This document shows, piece by piece, positions 1 to 9,636 of a DNA stretch of 64,000 nucleotides (positions are counted from its first letter, which is position 1; every line of letters starts with the position of its first letter). The notes below the pieces were generated by a model, which saw only the letters and a list, made by a program, of their open reading frames with translations, ran no database searches and had not been told where the DNA came from. The position numbers and the translations under genes were made by a program. Source of the DNA: Granulicella sp. (GTDB taxonomy: Bacteria > Acidobacteriota > Terriglobia > Terriglobales > Acidobacteriaceae); NCBI GenBank assembly GCA_027452215.1, contig DAIDGQ010000045.1:62001-126000 (forward strand), in the 5' to 3' direction.

Positions 1-2
1 AC

Positions 3-3000
3 GGCTGTAACGCTCCCGCACAGGTCGCGGCGGCGCAACACGCGATTGCGACCGTGGCCCAAACGAGCGGAGTTCCGCTGGTATATGTGGGCAACGACGG
101 AGGCCTGTGGCGATCGCTGGACGGCGTCGCGGAGACGGGCAGCGTCTGCTCGTCGAGCGACAGCTCTCACTTCGATAACCTGAACGGCGCTCTGGGCTCG
201 GGAGGCTCGCTAGCGGAGGTCGTCGGGTTTGCGCAGGATCCCACGGCACCCAACACGCTGATCGCCGGACTGGGAGTGAACGGCTCGGCGGCGACCTCGA
301 CGGCGATCTCAACGGCCCCGACCCTGAGCGCGTGGCCGCAGCTCTCAGCGGGCGAGGGAGGCTATCCGTCGATCGATCCGAATGCTCCGGTGAACTGGCT
401 GGTCGCCATCGGTGCGGGCGTGAACCTGGTCGCGTGCCCGCTAGGGGGCAACTGCGTTGCCGGAGACTTCGTTCCTCCTGCAACGATCAGCGCGGCCCAG
501 GTCAACGGAGATGCCGCCCTGCTCGATGCACCGACGCTGCTGGACCCTTCGCTGACCTCCAGCCTGATCATCGGGACGTGCCGCATCTGGCGTGGAGCAG
601 CAGCGAGCAGCTCGACCTGGTCGAACGCAAACGCGATCAGCCCGGCGTTTGGCGGCGTCACGACGCCCTGCTCGCAATACAGTGCACTGATCCGCTCGGT
701 CGCCGCAGGTGGCCCGAACATGGTGAGCGCCAATCTGCAGAACTCCGGCTCCAAGGTCCTCTATGCCGGGTTGGCCGGCTCGCTTGACGGAGGCAACAGC
801 AAGGCTGGACACCTGTTCGTCACCACCTCCGCGAATACCGCGACGAGCTCCACTGCCTGGACCGACGCTGCGCTCGCTCCGGTGACCAACGACATCGCGG
901 ACGCCCACGTCTTCAATCCAGGCCACTTCGATATCTCGTCCATCGCCGTCGATCCGCACGATGCGACAGGAGCGACCGTCTATGCGACGGTGATGGGCTT
1001 CGGCGTGCCGCATATCTATCGCTCCACCAACTTCGGAGGCAGCTGGCTGAACCTCAGCGCGAACCTTCCCAATGCTCCGGCGAATGCCGTCGTCGTGGAC
1101 CCGAACGACGCGAACACGGTCTACCTCGCAATGGACAGCGGAGTCTATGTGACCCAGGCCATCACCACGTGCCCCACGACCAACTGCTGGAGCGTGCTGG
1201 GCACGGTGTTGCCCAATGCTCCAGTCGTCGCCCTGGCAGCCGCGGCCAACCTGCCCACCGGCGACGGCCGCCGCGGCATGCTGCGGGCGGCCACCTACGG
1301 CCGCGGCCTGTGGCAGACTCCTCTGCTTACGGCGAGCGTTCCCACGCAACCGGCGATCAGCCTTTCGGCGAACAGCTTCAGCTTCGCGGCACAGCAGGTC
1401 GGGACGCAGTCAGCCTCGCAGACGCTCACTCTGACCAGCAACGGCAGCGGCCCCGTCACCTTCGGCACACCTGTAATTACGGGCGACTTCACGGAGACGG
1501 ACAACTGCGCCGGGCAGACCGTGGCGGTCAACTCCACCTGCACGTTCAACCTCGTGTTCGCTCCCACGGCCGTCGGAAGCCGCTCGGGCCTGCTCACAAT
1601 CTACGCCAACATTCCTGGCGGCCAGGCCACGGTGGCGCTCGACGGTACGGGCACAGCGGGAGCAGCCATTGTGCTCACGCCGCTCACGCTCGCCTTTCCA
1701 GCCACGCTGGTGAACCAGACATCTGCACGGCAGATCATCACGGTCGCGAACACCGGAGGAACGGCGGCGACGCTACAGGCTCCAGTCATCCTCGGCGAGC
1801 CCGCCGACTTTACCATCAACGCGAACACCTGCACCGCGACGCTTGCTCCCTCCACGGCCTGCTCGATCTCCATTGTCTTTTCGCCGACCGCCGCCGGAGC
1901 TCGCTCGGCAACCCTCTCCATCACCGACAACAGCGGGACTCCCTCCGCGGCGACGCAGACCGCGCAACTCTCCGGCACAGGCAACGCTCCGGCGACCGAC
2001 ACGCTCACGCCGACCTCGCTCAGCTTTGCGCAGCAGCAGATTGGCACGACCAGCGCAGCGCAGCAGGTCACGCTCACCAATGCGGGCGGAGTCGCTCTGA
2101 CGCTCATCGCGGCGAGCGTTTCGCCTGGAGACTTCTCCGTCGTAAACGGCTGCGGCAACTCGCTCGCGGCGAACTCCAACTGCGTCTTCAAGGTCCTCTT
2201 CTCTCCCACCGCGACAGGGACTCGCACCGCGACGCTCACCATCACCGATCAGTTCCACTTCCAGACCGTGACGCTCAGCGGCACAGGCATCGCGGGTCCG
2301 GGAGTGTCGCTCAGTCCAATCTCGCTGAGCTTTCCGCCCACCGGCGTTGGCCTCACGGCGCTCTCGCAGACGCTGGTCCTCACCAATAACGGCGGCCTTC
2401 CTCTCTCCATCACCAACCTCGCCGTGTCACCGGACTTCAACCTCGCCGCGAACGACTGCGGCTCGAGTCTCGCCATCAATACCGCCTGCACGCTCACGGT
2501 GGTCTTCGCCCCCATCAGCGCCGGGCCCGTCGCAGGCACGCTCACCTTCACGGACAACGCTCCGGCCGGCAAGCAGACGACGACGCTCTCCGGCACCGGC
2601 ATCGACTTCTCGCTCACTCCCTCCGGAGCGACGACGCTGACGCTGGCCGGCTCCGGCGCCAGCGGCAACTACCCCATGCTGCTCAGCTCAATGGCCGGGC
2701 TCTCCGGGAACGTCGCGCTGAGCTGCACGGGAGCTCCGGCGAACTCGACCTGCATCGTCAGCCCGTCGATCGCTGCGCTCGGAGGAACGTCGACGATCTC
2801 GGTGACGGTCCAAACCGATGTCGCCGTGGCTGCCCTCAAGATGCCCGCAAAGCCCTTCAGCCGGCGCAACATGATCCTGCTAGCAATGCTGCTGCCCCTG
2901 GCCATCGCAGCACGACGACGGAGCTTCAGGCAGTTTGCGCTGGCCCTTGCACTCGGCTGCGGTCTGGCTGCGTTCAGCGGTTGCGGAGCCAGCCGCGTCA

Positions 3001-3122
3001 TCCCGGCGTCGGGTGGCTCCGGCCTCGCAACCCCGACTGCGCCCGGCACCTACACGCTCAAGGTCGGAGCATCGTCCGCCGGGCTCAATCACAGCGTCAA
3101 CGTATCGCTGGTCGTGCAATAG
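3..3122 (+). CDS. Secreted beta-propeller/choice-of-anchor D repeat protein, 5'-truncated by the window
   Basis: The reading frame is open to the window edge (from base 3), so the N-terminus and any signal peptide are missing. A GTG at 54 is the first possible internal start but is probably not the real one. The first ~425 residues look like a BNR/sortilin-type propeller (VYVGNDGGLWRS; VDPNDANTVYLAMDSGVY). They are followed by four repeats of about 105 residues of the ASH/HYDIN-like choice-of-anchor D type, each with a conserved Cys and an FxPTAxGxRxxxLxI-like strand. The C-terminus has a hydrophobic helix, an ARRR patch, a second helix ending FSGCG, and a tail rich in beta-branched residues. 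The protein probably works outside the inner membrane as a surface or periplasmic binding scaffold. No enzyme activity can be assigned. The family is common in Acidobacteria; the domain reading is confident, the role is not. Confidence 0.85.
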   Translation, partial: GCNAPAQVAAAQHAIATVAQTSGVPLVYVGNDGGLWRSLDGVAETGSVCSSSDSSHFDNLNGALGSGGSLAEVVGFAQDPTAPNTLIAGLGVNGSAATSTAISTAPTLSAWPQLSAGEGGYPSIDPNAPVNWLVAIGAGVNLVACPLGGNCVAGDFVPPATISAAQVNGDAALLDAPTLLDPSLTSSLIIGTCRIWRGAAASSSTWSNANAISPAFGGVTTPCSQYSALIRSVAAGGPNMVSANLQNSGSKVLYAGLAGSLDGGNSKAGHLFVTTSANTATSSTAWTDAALAPVTNDIADAHVFNPGHFDISSIAVDPHDATGATVYATVMGFGVPHIYRSTNFGGSWLNLSANLPNAPANAVVVDPNDANTVYLAMDSGVYVTQAITTCPTTNCWSVLGTVLPNAPVVALAAAANLPTGDGRRGMLRAATYGRGLWQTPLLTASVPTQPAISLSANSFSFAAQQVGTQSASQTLTLTSNGSGPVTFGTPVITGDFTETDNCAGQTVAVNSTCTFNLVFAPTAVGSRSGLLTIYANIPGGQATVALDGTGTAGAAIVLTPLTLAFPATLVNQTSARQIITVANTGGTAATLQAPVILGEPADFTINANTCTATLAPSTACSISIVFSPTAAGARSATLSITDNSGTPSAATQTAQLSGTGNAPATDTLTPTSLSFAQQQIGTTSAAQQVTLTNAGGVALTLIAASVSPGDFSVVNGCGNSLAANSNCVFKVLFSPTATGTRTATLTITDQFHFQTVTLSGTGIAGPGVSLSPISLSFPPTGVGLTALSQTLVLTNNGGLPLSITNLAVSPDFNLAANDCGSSLAINTACTLTVVFAPISAGPVAGTLTFTDNAPAGKQTTTLSGTGIDFSLTPSGATTLTLAGSGASGNYPMLLSSMAGLSGNVALSCTGAPANSTCIVSPSIAALGGTSTISVTVQTDVAVAALKMPAKPFSRRNMILLAMLLPLAIAARRRSFRQFALALALGCGLAAFSGCGASRVIPASGGSGLATPTAPGTYTLKVGASSAGLNHSVNVSLVVQ

Positions 3123-3161
3123 GCCGCTTGAAACTCCCCACACGCCTCTGCGTGAAACGCC

Positions 3162-4442
3162 CTACGCGGCAGCGCCCGCCGACACGGCGCTCGCCCAGGC
3201 CCACTGGAAGTTGTAGCCTCCCAGCCACCCGGTCACATCCACCACCTCGCCGATAAAGTACAGTCCGGGAACCCGTTTGCTCTCCATCGTGCGAGCGTCG
3301 AGCTCGCTGGTATCGACTCCTCCAACGGTGACCTCAGCCTTGGCAAATCCCTCGCTGCCGTCGGGCCGCAGAGTCCACGAGTGCAGCTCCGCCTCCAGCT
3401 TCGCAATGCCCGCATTGGTCCAATCGCCCGCGCCGGCATTGGCTCGCAGGCGCACCCAGCGCTCGGCCATGCGCGTGGGGAGCACCATCCGAAGCGCCGC
3501 ATACGCACTGTTCCAATCGCGCCCCGCGGTTTGCTGCAGCAGCGGCCGAAACACCTCCATCCCCGGCGCCAGGTCGAACGTCACCTCACCTCCAACGCTC
3601 CAGTAGGACGATACCTGCAGCACTGCCGGTCCACTCACTCCGCGATGCGTAATCAGCAGCTTCTCACGAAACTTCACCTTCGACCTGTCCTCTTTCACCG
3701 ACCTCGGAATCCGCTTCTGCGCTTCGCGCGCAGCAGCAACCGCGCTGCCCACTACCTCCGTCGACAACCCCGCGAGGTCGCACCACCGCTCCCGGTCTCC
3801 CACCGAAAACATCAGCGGCACCAGCCCGGCGCGAGGCTCGACCACGGCCAGCCCAAACTCCCTCGCCAGTTCATAACCAAATCCCGTCGCTCCCATCTTC
3901 GGAATCGACAACCCACCCGTCGCCACCACCACCGACGAGCACGCAAAACTCCCCGCACTCGTCTCCACCACGAACCTCGCTGATCCAGCCGCAGAATCGG
4001 ACGCACCATCCATACGCGCGCTTGTGGACGGGTGGGATCGCCGCACCGCTGCAATGCTCACGCCCACGCGTATCTCCACGCCGGCCGCAGCGCACTCCTT
4101 CTCCAGCATCGTCACAATCTGCCGAGCCGAGTCATCGCAGAACAACTGCCCCAGCGTCTTCTCGTGATACTTGATCCCATGCTTTTCCACCAGCGCCACA
4201 AAGTCCTTCGGCGTAAACCGCGCCAGTGCAGACTTCGCAAAGTGTGGATTCTCGCTCAGAAAATTTGCCGCCGTCGCATGGATATTCGTGAAGTTGCAGC
4301 GGCCCCCACCGGAGATCAAAATCTTCTGCCCCACGCGCTCGCCGTGCTCCAGCAGCAGCACGCGACGGCCACGCTGGCCGGCCTCAAATGCACACATCAT
4401 TCCGGCCGCACCCGCGCCCAGCACCACCACGTCATACTGCAT
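3162..4442 (-). CDS. HI0933/BaiN-type NAD(P)/FAD-dependent oxidoreductase
   Basis: A 426-residue flavoprotein. The N-terminal dinucleotide fold is clear (VVVLGAGAAGMMCAFEAG), followed by LISGGGRCNFTN, a signature of the YhiN/HI0933 family, and a C-terminal GGVDTSELDARTMESK / GLYFIGEVVDVTGWLGGYN segment that contacts FAD. Members include BaiN, but for most the substrate is unknown. An ATG at 4463 would add seven residues. The ATG at 4442 is preferred because GAGGG lies four bases upstream and the Rossmann strand then begins at residue 3, as in the family. The gene converges with the preceding secreted protein, 39 bp away. The family assignment is firm; the physiological reaction is unknown. 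Confidence 0.9.
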   Translation of the reverse strand: MQYDVVVLGAGAAGMMCAFEAGQRGRRVLLLEHGERVGQKILISGGGRCNFTNIHATAANFLSENPHFAKSALARFTPKDFVALVEKHGIKYHEKTLGQLFCDDSARQIVTMLEKECAAAGVEIRVGVSIAAVRRSHPSTSARMDGASDSAAGSARFVVETSAGSFACSSVVVATGGLSIPKMGATGFGYELAREFGLAVVEPRAGLVPLMFSVGDRERWCDLAGLSTEVVGSAVAAAREAQKRIPRSVKEDRSKVKFREKLLITHRGVSGPAVLQVSSYWSVGGEVTFDLAPGMEVFRPLLQQTAGRDWNSAYAALRMVLPTRMAERWVRLRANAGAGDWTNAGIAKLEAELHSWTLRPDGSEGFAKAEVTVGGVDTSELDARTMESKRVPGLYFIGEVVDVTGWLGGYNFQWAWASAVSAGAAA

Positions 4443-4578
4443 CGTTCCCTCATCCTGCGGCATCGCCGCCGTCTAAACCTTTACACGTCTTCACGCGTGT
4501 TGATGTGCTCCAAATCCATTCTAGGGAAACCCAACGCATCGCGCCGCGCACGCATCCTAACGCACGAGGAGAACACTT

Positions 4579-4905
4579 ATGAAAGCACTGCCCTGGATCA
4601 TTGCGGCCGCCGGTCTCGTCGCCGCCGCTTACGTCGTAGCCAACACGCCCGGCCCTGAGTACGCGACCGGCAACGATGACATCGAGAACGCCGCTCGCCG
4701 CACCTCTGTATGGGGCTCGAAGAATCGCCTCAGCGGCTCGGGAACCAACCTCGTTGGCAAGCTGAAAGAGGGTCTGGGCAATGCGACCGGCAATGCCGAC
4801 CTCGCCAATCAGGGCGTCGTCGACCAGGTCGCGGGCTCGGTCAAGGACGCTGCCGGAGCTGTAGCGCAGGCCGCAGGCCAAACCATCCACGACTTCAATC
4901 GCTAG
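4579..4905 (+). CDS. CsbD-like stress protein with N-terminal membrane segment
   Basis: A 108-residue protein. It starts with one hydrophobic segment (residues 4-21) that could be a membrane anchor or signal. The C-terminal half resembles the CsbD family: GKLKEGLGNATGNADL followed by a VDQVAGSVKDAAG helix. CsbD proteins are small, hydrophilic, general-stress-induced proteins of unknown biochemical function. An anchored version suggests an envelope location. The start is supported by GAGGAG seven bases upstream. The gene stands alone and converges with the malic enzyme gene; a hairpin and heptamer array fill the space between them. Confidence 0.75.
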   Translation: MKALPWIIAAAGLVAAAYVVANTPGPEYATGNDDIENAARRTSVWGSKNRLSGSGTNLVGKLKEGLGNATGNADLANQGVVDQVAGSVKDAAGAVAQAAGQTIHDFNR

Positions 4906-4916
4906 CCGACAAAGCC

Positions 4917-4948
4917 AGCTTCTAGCTCTTAGCTAAACGCTAGAAGCT
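4917..4948. terminator. Hairpin between convergent CsbD-like and malic enzyme genes
   Basis: AGCTTCTAGC (4917-4926) pairs with GCTAGAAGCT (4939-4948), a perfect 10-bp stem with a 12-base loop. It lies between two converging genes and could terminate in both directions, though there is no long T tract. The right arm is the first part of the heptamer array, so the structure may simply follow from a repeat running on both strands. Confidence 0.45.
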
Positions 4949-4990
4949 AGAAGCTAGAAGCCAAAAGCTAGAAGCTAGAAGCTAGAAGCT
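4939..4990. repeat. GCTAGAA heptamer tandem array
   Basis: Seven consecutive 7-bp units plus a partial unit: six are exact GCTAGAA and the fourth is GCCAAAA. The array ends 8 bp before the malic enzyme stop codon. The same unit recurs at 31991-32067. Confidence 0.9.
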
Positions 4991-4997
4991 GACAACC

Positions 4998-6707
4998 CTA
5001 CCGTCGCCGATACGGCAGGTACACCGGCTCCCACACATTCGTGCGCACGGCCTCGACAAACGCCTCGCCCTTCACCTCCGCGAGGCCTTCCCGCTCGGCC
5101 TGCCTTCCAATCGCCAGCGCCACGCTCATCGACACCGTGCGCAGCGACTCCAGCGGAGGCAGCAGAGCACCATTCGCATTCGTGCGCGTGGGCGACAGCT
5201 CAGCCAAGGCCAGCGCCGACGCCATCATCATCCCCTCGCTCACCTGCTTCGCGCGCGAGCTCACAATGCCCAGCGCCATCCCCGGAAAAATATACGAATT
5301 ATTCGTCTGCGCGACCTTGATCTCCTGGCCTCCAAACTCCACCGCAGCGAACGGACTTCCCGTGCCCACAATCGCTCGACCCTCGGTCCAGCGAATCACA
5401 TCCGCGGGCGCTGCCTCGCAGCGGCTGGTCGGATTCGAGAGCGGCAGAATCACCGGCCGCACCTCGCGCCCCTCCTGCTGCAGCCCTCTCGCCATCGCGC
5501 GCACCACGTCCTCGCTGAACGCTCCCGCCTGACCTGACACCCCGAGCAACACAGTCGGCCGCACACGCTCCACAACCTCCAGCAAGCCAATCCCCTGCTC
5601 TCCGCGAGCCCAGCCTTCAACCTCGTTCGGCGATCTCGCAAACCCCGTCTTCTCTCGCGACAGGCCGTCCATTCCCTCCACCAGCAGTCCATCTTTATCG
5701 ACGGCATAAAACCGTGCGCGAGCCTCGCGATCGCTCAGCCCCGCATTCATCAGCGCCTTGCGAAGGAGCTCCGTAATGCCCAGGCCCGCCGAGCCAAAAC
5801 CGAACACCACGAAGCGCTGCTGGGTCAGCGGAACTCCCGTTACATTGACGCCCGCGAGCACGGTCGCGACGGCCACCGCAGCGGTTCCCTGGATGTCGTC
5901 GTTGAAGCTCGGCAGCACATCTCGGTAGCGCTCCAGCAGCCGCGACGCGTTGTGTCCGGCGAAGTCTTCCCACTGCAGCAGCACATGCGGCCAGCGCTTC
6001 TTCACGGTTCGCACAAAGCTGTCGACAAACTTCTCGTACTCCACTCCGCGCACTCGCTCATGCCGCCATCCGATGTACAGCGGATCGGCGATACGAGCAG
6101 CGTTGTCGGTACCCACATCGAGAAACACCGGAAGACACTTCAGCGGATGAATCCCCGCAAGCGCGGTGTACAGAGCCAGCTTGCCGATGGGAATCCCCAT
6201 GCCGCCCGCGCCCTGATCGCCGAGCCCCAGAATCCTCTCGCCATCGGAGACCACGATGCAGCGCACGCCGTCATACCGAGGATGCCCGAGGATCGTCTCA
6301 ATGCGATCGCGGTTCGGATAACTCAAAAATACTCCGCGCGACTTCCGCCAGATCTCCGAGAACCGCTGGCACCCCTCGCCCACCGCCGGCGTGTACACAA
6401 TCGGCAGCATCTCCTCGATGTTGCGCGTGATGAGCGCATAAAACAGCGTCTCATTCAGATCCTGCAGATCACGCATGAAGGTGTACTTTGCGAAGTCGTC
6501 AGGCAGTGCTCGAAACGCCTTCAGCCTCCGCTCCACCTGCTCATCGAGCGTGCCGATGTGCGGAGGCAACAATCCATGCAGCGAAAACTCGTCACGCTCC
6601 GACGCCGGAAACGCCGTGCCCTTGTTGAAGATCGGCGTGCCCAACAACCCCAGCCCACTCAGCGACGTCTCCACAAACTGCGGCTTCACACGCGACGAGA
6701 TTGCCAT
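4998..6707 (-). CDS. maeA: NAD-dependent malic enzyme
   Basis: A 569-residue protein of normal length for the large bacterial NAD-malic enzyme, which decarboxylates malate to pyruvate with reduction of NAD. The malic N-domain shows YTPAVGEGCQ, the Tyr-containing catalytic segment, and LGLGDQGAGGMGIPIGKL. The metal and NAD regions show NDDIQGTA and FGFGSAGLG in the C-domain. The cofactor preference is inferred from overall similarity to MaeA/SfcA rather than MaeB, since no phosphotransacetylase domain is fused. The called ATG has GAAGG almost touching it, so a GTG six codons later is a possible alternative start. It lies in the same direction as the upstream Hsp70-like gene, 39 bp apart, and may be cotranscribed. 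Confidence 0.93.
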   Translation of the reverse strand: MAISSRVKPQFVETSLSGLGLLGTPIFNKGTAFPASERDEFSLHGLLPPHIGTLDEQVERRLKAFRALPDDFAKYTFMRDLQDLNETLFYALITRNIEEMLPIVYTPAVGEGCQRFSEIWRKSRGVFLSYPNRDRIETILGHPRYDGVRCIVVSDGERILGLGDQGAGGMGIPIGKLALYTALAGIHPLKCLPVFLDVGTDNAARIADPLYIGWRHERVRGVEYEKFVDSFVRTVKKRWPHVLLQWEDFAGHNASRLLERYRDVLPSFNDDIQGTAAVAVATVLAGVNVTGVPLTQQRFVVFGFGSAGLGITELLRKALMNAGLSDREARARFYAVDKDGLLVEGMDGLSREKTGFARSPNEVEGWARGEQGIGLLEVVERVRPTVLLGVSGQAGAFSEDVVRAMARGLQQEGREVRPVILPLSNPTSRCEAAPADVIRWTEGRAIVGTGSPFAAVEFGGQEIKVAQTNNSYIFPGMALGIVSSRAKQVSEGMMMASALALAELSPTRTNANGALLPPLESLRTVSMSVALAIGRQAEREGLAEVKGEAFVEAVRTNVWEPVYLPYRRR

Positions 6708-6746
6708 CCTTCAATTCTATCGAAGCACTGCATCCACCTTGACCGT

Positions 6747-8063
6747 TTACCGCAACGGCTCCTGCGCACGCAGCGCCAGGCCGTGCGCCACCGACGTAAA
6801 CTCATTGCCGCTGCGAATGCGACTCTCCCCAAATCGCTTCGTGAAGATCCTGCGCACCGCCGGAACAAACGAACTTCCTCCCGTCAGAAACACGCAGTCC
6901 ACATCGCGCGCGCTCACTCCCGACGTCTCCAGTAGCTCATCCACGCAGCGCTCAATCGAGCGCAACTCGTCCGCGATCCAGCCCTCAAACTCCGTGCGCG
7001 TCACCGGAATCTCCAGCTCCATGCTGCCATCGCGAAAGCGAAACACCGCGCTCTCCTCGTGCGACAATTCGAACTTCACGCGCTGCACAGCCTGGTGAAG
7101 TTGATAGCCAAGATCTTCCTCAATCAGCGTGCTCAGCGCCTTGATCTTCTCCGGCTCCAGCGCCCGCAGCCGCGCGCTGCGAAGGATCTCCGTCACCTCA
7201 TGCGTGCGTAGAAACGACAGGTAATGCCAGCGCTCGAGGTTCGCATAAATCCACGCCGGAACCGCGGGCAGAATTTTGTTCATCGACCTCGCATACGAGT
7301 CCGACCCCAGCGCCGGCGACACCAGCTTGCGCACCAGCCTCGCATCAAACGAATCACCCGCGAGCCGCACGCCGCTGTTGCCCAGCACGTCCTGCGGCGT
7401 GCGTCCGCGCCGCCGCACGCCCGGCCCCACACGCAGCAGAGAAAAGTCGCTGGTGCCTCCGCCGAAGTCTCCAATCAAAATCAACTCATCATGATCGAGC
7501 GTCGACTGATACGAGTACGCCGCCGCGACGGGCTCCAACTCCAACTCCACAGACTCAAACCCCGCCAGCGCAAACGCACTCCGCAAACGCGAGACGGCGT
7601 ACGCATCATCCTCTTCCGTCTCCGCTCCCACAAAGCGAACCGGACGCCCCACCATCGCATGACGAATCGGCCGCCCGAACTGCCGCTCCGCATGTTCGCG
7701 CAGATCGGAGAGGATGCGAGCCACCAGATCTTCAAAGCTGTAGCGACGCCCAAAGATCCCCGTTCCCGTCAGCGTGCGGCTCGGCAGATACGACTTCAGC
7801 GACTGAATCAGCCGGCCCTTTTCCTCTGCCTCCAGATAATGCTCAATCGCATCCGGGCCCGTCCACGTGTGCGTTCGCCGCACCCCGCCCGCGTCCTTGA
7901 TCCTCTCCAGATACAGCACCGACCGCGACGAAAATGTCTCTGCTCCGCGAGCGCGAAACGACGCGAGTTGCACCTGCGAATCCTCTCCCGCAAGGGCCAT
8001 CGAACTATTGGTTGTTCCGAAATCGATCCCGATTACAGACGGTGCCTCTGACGTCTTCTGCAT
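6747..8063 (-). CDS. Hsp70-family ATPase domain protein (YegD-like)
   Basis: A 438-residue protein consisting essentially of an Hsp70/actin-fold ATPase domain. The phosphate-1 motif is IGIDFGTTNSSMAL near residue 11, the phosphate-2 segment is LIGDFGGGTSDFSL, and the adenosine motif is VFLTGGSSFVPAVRRIF near the C-terminus. It lacks the roughly 200-residue substrate-binding and lid domains of DnaK, so it is a stand-alone Hsp70-like protein as in YegD, whose role is poorly known. The start has TAGGA immediately upstream. It lies 39 bp before malic enzyme on the same strand; no functional link is obvious. Confidence 0.88.
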   Translation of the reverse strand: MQKTSEAPSVIGIDFGTTNSSMALAGEDSQVQLASFRARGAETFSSRSVLYLERIKDAGGVRRTHTWTGPDAIEHYLEAEEKGRLIQSLKSYLPSRTLTGTGIFGRRYSFEDLVARILSDLREHAERQFGRPIRHAMVGRPVRFVGAETEEDDAYAVSRLRSAFALAGFESVELELEPVAAAYSYQSTLDHDELILIGDFGGGTSDFSLLRVGPGVRRRGRTPQDVLGNSGVRLAGDSFDARLVRKLVSPALGSDSYARSMNKILPAVPAWIYANLERWHYLSFLRTHEVTEILRSARLRALEPEKIKALSTLIEEDLGYQLHQAVQRVKFELSHEESAVFRFRDGSMELEIPVTRTEFEGWIADELRSIERCVDELLETSGVSARDVDCVFLTGGSSFVPAVRRIFTKRFGESRIRSGNEFTSVAHGLALRAQEPLR

Positions 8064-8110
8064 TCCTACTATTTTCGCAGCAAGCAGCCATCGGTCGTCA
8101 TCACCGCTCG

Positions 8111-9481
8111 TCAGGCCTCGTTCTTCAGCGTCGGATACATCGCATAAATCATGCGCTGGTCTTCGGTGCTGAGCTGTCCCAGCCGCATCGGCTTATCCTG
8201 CGGCCGTATGCCTTTTTGGTTCAGCACATTCATCAGGCTCCACTCGCGCTGCAGCCCCTTCGGCTCCGATGCCTTCAGGTCGTAGCGAGTAAAGTCAACC
8301 GCCATCCACGGACTCTCTTTCTTCCAGTCGCGCAGCAGCGCCAGTCGAAACTCGCGGTTCATGAACCACTCAATCTCCAGGTCCTTCTCCGAGCCCGGAG
8401 CTCCCGTCCCCTTCTCATCAAACCTGTAGTTCAGCTGCGAATTATTCGGTGTGTGTTTCCTCCACTCCAACCCGAACCCTCCCTCGGTCACCACCTGCGT
8501 ATCGGGCCACCGCTCGCGCACCGCCTGCAGCCAATACGTCAGGTCCTCATCATGCCCGATCGACACCTCCCAGATGGCCGTCACCCACCCAAATCCATTC
8601 ATCGCCGCTCCGCCGTCGAAGTGCACCGCGGTCGTGTCCATCATCTCTCTGCGCCCAACCTCCTTGCCCAGATTGCCCACCGTCTCAATCGGCCCCACGC
8701 CCATCCGGCTATTGAATCCTCCCTGAAATCCCTCCCTCCGCGCCGCAAGAAAATCACATGTCCATCCGTCGAGACACACGCTGTCGATGAAGTCCGCAGC
8801 TCCCTGCGCAGGCTTCAGATAGTGCTCGCGGCTCGGGTAGTACGGGTAGCAGATGCCTCCATCGCCATCGCCGTGATCGATGCCATGCTGGCTCCAGATC
8901 TGCCCCTGGCACACATGAATCCCTTCCTCGTTCGCGAGGAACCGCTGGTCCTCCGCGTCCATAAATCCCGCCACCACGCACTCCGGCCGGTACCCTCCTC
9001 CAACCATGCCCGACACCATCCCCAACGCCTTGTGCAGCGTCGCGCGAATGTGCTCGCGCGTGTCGTACATCGGCGCAAAATAGCCTCCGGGAATAAACGT
9101 AATCTCGTCGCCATAGCGATCATGGAACGACGCCAGCAGCTTCCTCGCCTCCTGATATTCCTTGCGCTGATCGATCAACGCCAGCCAGCTGATCGCCCAC
9201 GTCATCTTGCCGTCCTGACACCCTCGAGCGAACGCATCGCGTCGCGCACGGATCTTCGCCGGGCTATTATCCGAAGATTCATCCAGCCCAATCGAGCGGC
9301 TCGGCGTCACTTCAATCTGGTTCACGCGCACCACCGACACATGCGTCAGAAATCTTCCTCGCAGCGGCGAAACACCCTGCGCAAACGCCTTCGAGTTCAC
9401 TCCGCCCGCGCCCAGCGCAAGCGCCGCCGCTGACCCTGCTGCCCCACCCAGAAACTCCCGCCTGCTCCAGTTGCCGTCCAC
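8111..9481 (-). CDS. Tat-exported hypothetical protein (possibly DUF3863/DUF3864-like)
   Basis: A 456-residue protein. The chosen GTG at 9481 is preceded by GGAGG eight bases upstream and places a twin-arginine signal at the very N-terminus: NWSRREFLGG followed by an Ala-rich hydrophobic stretch and an A-x-A-like site (SKAFA). The mature part has features of a TIM-barrel or deacetylase-like fold (VSVVRVNQIEVTPSRSIG, GGYFAPMYDTREH, HGIDHGDGDGG) with many His, Asp and Trp residues. It may belong to the DUF3863/DUF3864 group of putative carbohydrate-related proteins, but that is recall and uncertain. Use of the Tat pathway suggests folding or cofactor loading before export. An upstream ATG at 9631 would bury the Tat signal and is rejected. 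Confidence 0.75.
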   Translation of the reverse strand: MDGNWSRREFLGGAAGSAAALALGAGGVNSKAFAQGVSPLRGRFLTHVSVVRVNQIEVTPSRSIGLDESSDNSPAKIRARRDAFARGCQDGKMTWAISWLALIDQRKEYQEARKLLASFHDRYGDEITFIPGGYFAPMYDTREHIRATLHKALGMVSGMVGGGYRPECVVAGFMDAEDQRFLANEEGIHVCQGQIWSQHGIDHGDGDGGICYPYYPSREHYLKPAQGAADFIDSVCLDGWTCDFLAARREGFQGGFNSRMGVGPIETVGNLGKEVGRREMMDTTAVHFDGGAAMNGFGWVTAIWEVSIGHDEDLTYWLQAVRERWPDTQVVTEGGFGLEWRKHTPNNSQLNYRFDEKGTGAPGSEKDLEIEWFMNREFRLALLRDWKKESPWMAVDFTRYDLKASEPKGLQREWSLMNVLNQKGIRPQDKPMRLGQLSTEDQRMIYAMYPTLKNEA

Positions 9482-9636
9482 TCGTTGCCTCCGCTGTTCC
9501 GCCTCACGCCTCCACGGCTCGCGTCGATGACCTATTACCGCGCAGCGCCATACTAGCAGCCGCGGCAAACCATAAACCAACCCCCCGCAAAACCCCTCCC
9601 ACCCCGTACCATAGAGGCCACGGAGACCCACGCCTC

